Positions 49,448-51,596 of a stretch of 51,596 bases of DNA are shown one piece after another. Both the position numbers and the translations under genes were made by a program. The notes below the pieces were generated by a model that was not told where the DNA came from, ran no database searches, and saw only the letters and a list, made by a program, of their open reading frames with translations. The DNA is from Komarekiella atlantica HA4396-MV6. Lineage in GTDB: Bacteria > Cyanobacteriota > Cyanobacteriia > Cyanobacteriales > Nostocaceae. Every line of letters starts with the position of its first letter. Within the stretch, counting starts at the first letter, position 1. The stretch is from contig JAHHHK010000045.1 of NCBI GenBank assembly GCA_019359395.1, forward strand, positions 1 through 51,596, given 5' to 3'.

Positions 49448-49470
49448 CAAAGCCCGTAGACCGGGCTTTG
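49448..49470 (-). terminator. Hairpin terminator between the DUF4079 gene and comEC-like gene
   Basis: CAAAGCCCG and CGGGCTTTG form a perfect 9-bp stem with a 5-base loop. On the minus strand it is followed by TTTGTATAAA. It lies about 70 bases past the stop of the DUF4079 gene and 120 before the comEC-like start, so it separates the two. Confidence 0.7.
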
Positions 49471-49538
49471 GTTATGTAGCCTTAGCTTATGTAGGATGAA
49501 TATCTGAAAGCATTTATTTAGATTGAGCAACAGCTCCA

Positions 49539-50018
49539 TCAGAGAGATATACCCAATTTAAACCCAAGTACAGCGTGGAAAAATAGGATACAAAGTGCAA
49601 TGCTGCCTACATAGGCATGAACTGTGCGTAACGCTATTTTATTCCCTACAAATCCACTCAGAGAAATTGCACCGTTGATTAGCAATAGTAGTAGTACCAG
49701 CGAACCAGTCCAAAAGTGGGGACTTTCCAGAATTGGCTGATGCTGCATCACCAAAGACAAAACTCCACCCGTATAACCAGCTGCCATGAATAAAAATAGC
49801 CAGGGTGCTAGTTGACGATGGTCACTTCGGCTTTTAATTGCAGCATCTTTATCCTCAATCAGTCTTCCTCGCCAACCTGCGAGTCCCACATAGCTGCCCA
49901 TTACAAAAACAACGATCGCCATCATCAATGGATGTCCCCAATGTAAAATCGGTTCGGGGATTCCAAGTGAACGAAGCCAAGCTGCGATCGGTTCTAGAAC
50001 TTTACTCCAATTCACCAT
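49539..50018 (-). CDS. DUF4079-family membrane protein
   Basis: A 159-residue protein with four hydrophobic segments. Conserved-looking histidines lie next to the helices (HWGHPLMM near the first, HFWTG, TVHAYVGS and FFHAVLG in the last two), as in cytochrome-b561-like proteins that may bind heme. DUF4079 occurs in cyanobacteria and plastid-bearing organisms, and its function is unknown; heme binding is inference. It is followed by a terminator hairpin. A small hypothetical gene lies 75 bases upstream on the same strand. Confidence 0.75.
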   Translation of the reverse strand: MVNWSKVLEPIAAWLRSLGIPEPILHWGHPLMMAIVVFVMGSYVGLAGWRGRLIEDKDAAIKSRSDHRQLAPWLFLFMAAGYTGGVLSLVMQHQPILESPHFWTGSLVLLLLLINGAISLSGFVGNKIALRTVHAYVGSIALCILFFHAVLGFKLGISL

Positions 50019-50093
50019 TCCAATCTCATACCCTTCTCACTGTTTGTGCTCATGCATGGGTTCTCAGATTAACTAAAGTAGTGAGTCAAACGT

Positions 50094-50330
50094 TTATTGT
50101 TGTAAGCTTTTGAGAAAATCCAGCTTTGCCGCAAAATAATCAGCAAAATAATCACCAACCTCTGTAGAAGTTAGTCGTATAACTTCTGTTCCATGTCGAA
50201 TTGGCTGTAACGCTGCTCCTAAAGTGCAATGTGAACTACTAGCCTTTTTGTACACATATCCATAACTCATCCCAGGTATCCGAAAGTAGTCATCTATTTG
50301 TAGTTCTTGAAAATTTGTCATAAGGCTCAA
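50094..50330 (-). CDS. Small conserved hypothetical protein
   Basis: A soluble protein of 75-78 residues with no membrane segment or known domain. It contains DYFRIPGMSYGYVYKKASSS and ALQPIRHG. The translation has a well-ordered composition, and similar short proteins are, to my memory, widespread in cyanobacteria. The start is ATG 50330 or ATG 50321 (MTNFQELQ). It lies between glyQ and the DUF4079 gene, all on the same strand, 71 bases after glyQ. Function unknown. Confidence 0.65.
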   Translation of the reverse strand: MSLMTNFQELQIDDYFRIPGMSYGYVYKKASSSHCTLGAALQPIRHGTEVIRLTSTEVGDYFADYFAAKLDFLKSLQQ

Positions 50331-50401
50331 GGTAAATATGAAATCTGTGATTTCTTCTTAATTGTCTATTTCTTGTACTGTGCCTTGACAACACAAACCA
50401 C

Positions 50402-51280
50402 TCAATAATTTGCCTTATTCAGCAGCGGAAAACCCAACTTTTCCCTTTGCTCAACATATAAATGAGCAACTTTCCGTGCCAAATGCCTAATCCTGGCAAT
50501 ATAACGAGTTCGCTCTGTAACTGAAATCACACCCCTAGCATCTAGCAAATTAAATGTGTGCGAACACTTAATTACATAGTCTAAGCTAGGTAAAACCAGT
50601 CCGCGCTCTGTTAATTGCGTAGCTTCTTGCTCATACAAATTAAACAGCGTCAGTAACAACTCAGGATTCGACGCTTCAAAGTTATATGTGCACTGCTCAA
50701 TCTCTCCCTGGAGGTGAACATCACCATAAGTAATATTGTCTGTCCAATGAATCTTAGTGATTGCTTCCACTTGCTGAAGATACATTGTCAGTCGTTCCAG
50801 TCCATAAGTCATCTCAATCGACACAGGACGGCAATCAATACCCCCACACTGCTGAAAATATGTAAATTGAGTAATTTCCATTCCATCTAACCAAACTTCC
50901 CAACCAGTACCCCAAGCTCCCACTGTCGCATCTTCCCAGTTATCTTCTACAAACCGAATATCGTGATCTTCAGGACGAATACCTAAAGCTCTCAACGAAT
51001 CAAGGTAAATGTCCTGGATATTATCTGGCGAAGGTTTTATTAGAACTTGATACTGATAATAGTGTTGAAAGCGATTAGGATTTTCGCCATAGCGACCATC
51101 TGTAGGACGACGGCAAGGTTCAACGTAAGCAACAGCCCAGGGTTCCGGCCCCAGCGCTCTCAAAAAAGTATGAGGGTTTTTTGTTCCAGCCCCTTTCTCC
51201 ATGTCATATGGTTGGGCTATGAGACAACCGCGATCGCTCCAAAACTGATGCAATATGGCTATTACCGACTGAAAATTCAC
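50402..51280 (-). CDS. glyQ: Glycyl-tRNA synthetase alpha subunit
   Basis: The catalytic alpha subunit of the tetrameric (alpha2 beta2) bacterial glycyl-tRNA synthetase, which charges tRNA-Gly. The 292-residue protein has the family start [18 protein letters not shown] and the conserved [39 protein letters not shown] and [10 protein letters not shown]. The start codon is GTG 51280, with Shine-Dalgarno GGAAGGG 6 bases away. The beta subunit gene (glyS) is not in the window, as expected for cyanobacteria, where the two are unlinked. Confidence 0.97.
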   Translation of the reverse strand: MNFQSVIAILHQFWSDRGCLIAQPYDMEKGAGTKNPHTFLRALGPEPWAVAYVEPCRRPTDGRYGENPNRFQHYYQYQVLIKPSPDNIQDIYLDSLRALGIRPEDHDIRFVEDNWEDATVGAWGTGWEVWLDGMEITQFTYFQQCGGIDCRPVSIEMTYGLERLTMYLQQVEAITKIHWTDNITYGDVHLQGEIEQCTYNFEASNPELLLTLFNLYEQEATQLTERGLVLPSLDYVIKCSHTFNLLDARGVISVTERTRYIARIRHLARKVAHLYVEQREKLGFPLLNKANY

Positions 51281-51391
51281 GCTTTACCCTTCCTTTGTCA
51301 GCACAGTGCATAAACCATTGTTGCTTAAACCCAGCACTGTGAGTATTTTTAAAGGCTAAAAACAGCCCCAAAATAATTTTGGAAAAAGTAG

Positions 51392-51420
51392 TTGACAAAC
51401 TTATATACGCTCGCTATATT
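51392..51420 (+). promoter_or_regulatory. Near-consensus sigma70 promoter pointing off the right edge
   Basis: TTGACA (51392-51397) and TATATT (51415-51420) are separated by exactly 17 bases. Downstream, 51421-51596 is free of long open frames and rich in purines. This fits the leader of a strongly expressed, probably stable-RNA transcription unit whose gene lies beyond the window. It is divergent from glyQ. Confidence 0.75.
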
Positions 51421-51596
51421 AAATAAGTGCCTGAAAAGCGAGCGCGAAAAAAGCGACGTTACCAGGACGCCGAACCATGAAAAGATTATAGTTTGAAAGC
51501 GATAATAGAGCAAGTAGCGTGCGTCAATAAAATAAGATAACTAAGCTGAAGTTAAAAAAGAGCAGCTAGAGAGCTAAAAAAGCAAACACTTCAAAA

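Noticed and set aside
51204-51398. A 64-codon minus-strand open frame overlapping the glyQ start
   Set aside because: It is out of frame with glyQ, has no motif, and overlaps the Shine-Dalgarno and the divergent promoter region.

Overview
The window comes from a filamentous, Nostoc/Anabaena-like cyanobacterium. The evidence is the very frequent HIP1 octamer (GCGATCGC), an ndhB gene, a cyanobacterial nrtABCD nitrate/nitrite importer with the two-domain NrtC, a cyanobacterial-type topoisomerase I, RRM protein and Omp85 protein, and intergenic regions full of heptamer tandem repeats and small dispersed palindromes. Most of the DNA is chromosomal housekeeping sequence. No prophage, integrase, transposase or CRISPR array was seen.

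Layout. 1-3209: the tail of an unidentified gene and a large P-loop/SF2-helicase-like protein of unknown role. 3312-7127: an iron(III) ABC importer (solute-binding protein, fused permease, ATPase; minus strand). 7283-12907: nrtABCD (minus strand), closed by a Rho-independent terminator and carrying twin hairpins plus a heptamer array between nrtA and nrtB. 12908-13916: a long AT-rich leader with an imperfect 43-bp direct repeat. 13917-20539: purE, nagA, a 7TM-HD (PgpH-like) protein, an ADP-ribosylglycohydrolase-like protein, aroQ and an overlapping 45-codon ORF. 21033-23696: topA. 24162-24900: decayed genes. 25006-27276: an RRM RNA-binding protein and ndhB.

27474-37092 is a two-component signalling island. 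It holds four histidine kinases (three with N-terminal receivers), a stand-alone receiver, a NarL-type regulator, a metanogen-output-domain protein with three conserved-looking cysteines lying between two sister kinases, and a truncated PAS protein that seems to have lost its kinase core. 37369-42897 carries envelope and surface genes: a lipid-A-disaccharide-synthase-related protein, an Omp85 protein, and a YD/EF-hand repeat protein followed, one base out of frame, by RTX repeats and a bluetail domain. 43327-51280 holds a membrane-anchored Ser/Thr kinase, a CapA-like protein, tRNA-Ser(CGA), a ComEC-like protein, a DUF4079 membrane protein, a small conserved hypothetical and glyQ. At the right edge a near-consensus sigma70 promoter points out of the window.

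Functional links: the iron and nitrate importers lie head to tail but appear to be separate transcription units. Nitrate assimilation depends on iron, so their proximity may matter. The signalling island could form a branched phosphorelay, but its input is unknown. The most unusual items are the metanogen-output/kinase triad, the YD/EF-hand repeat protein, a decayed small-gene/DUF6745 pair with otherwise intact frames, the degenerate metallo-beta-lactamase part of ComEC, and the hairpins placed exactly where nrtA expression could be uncoupled from nrtBCD.
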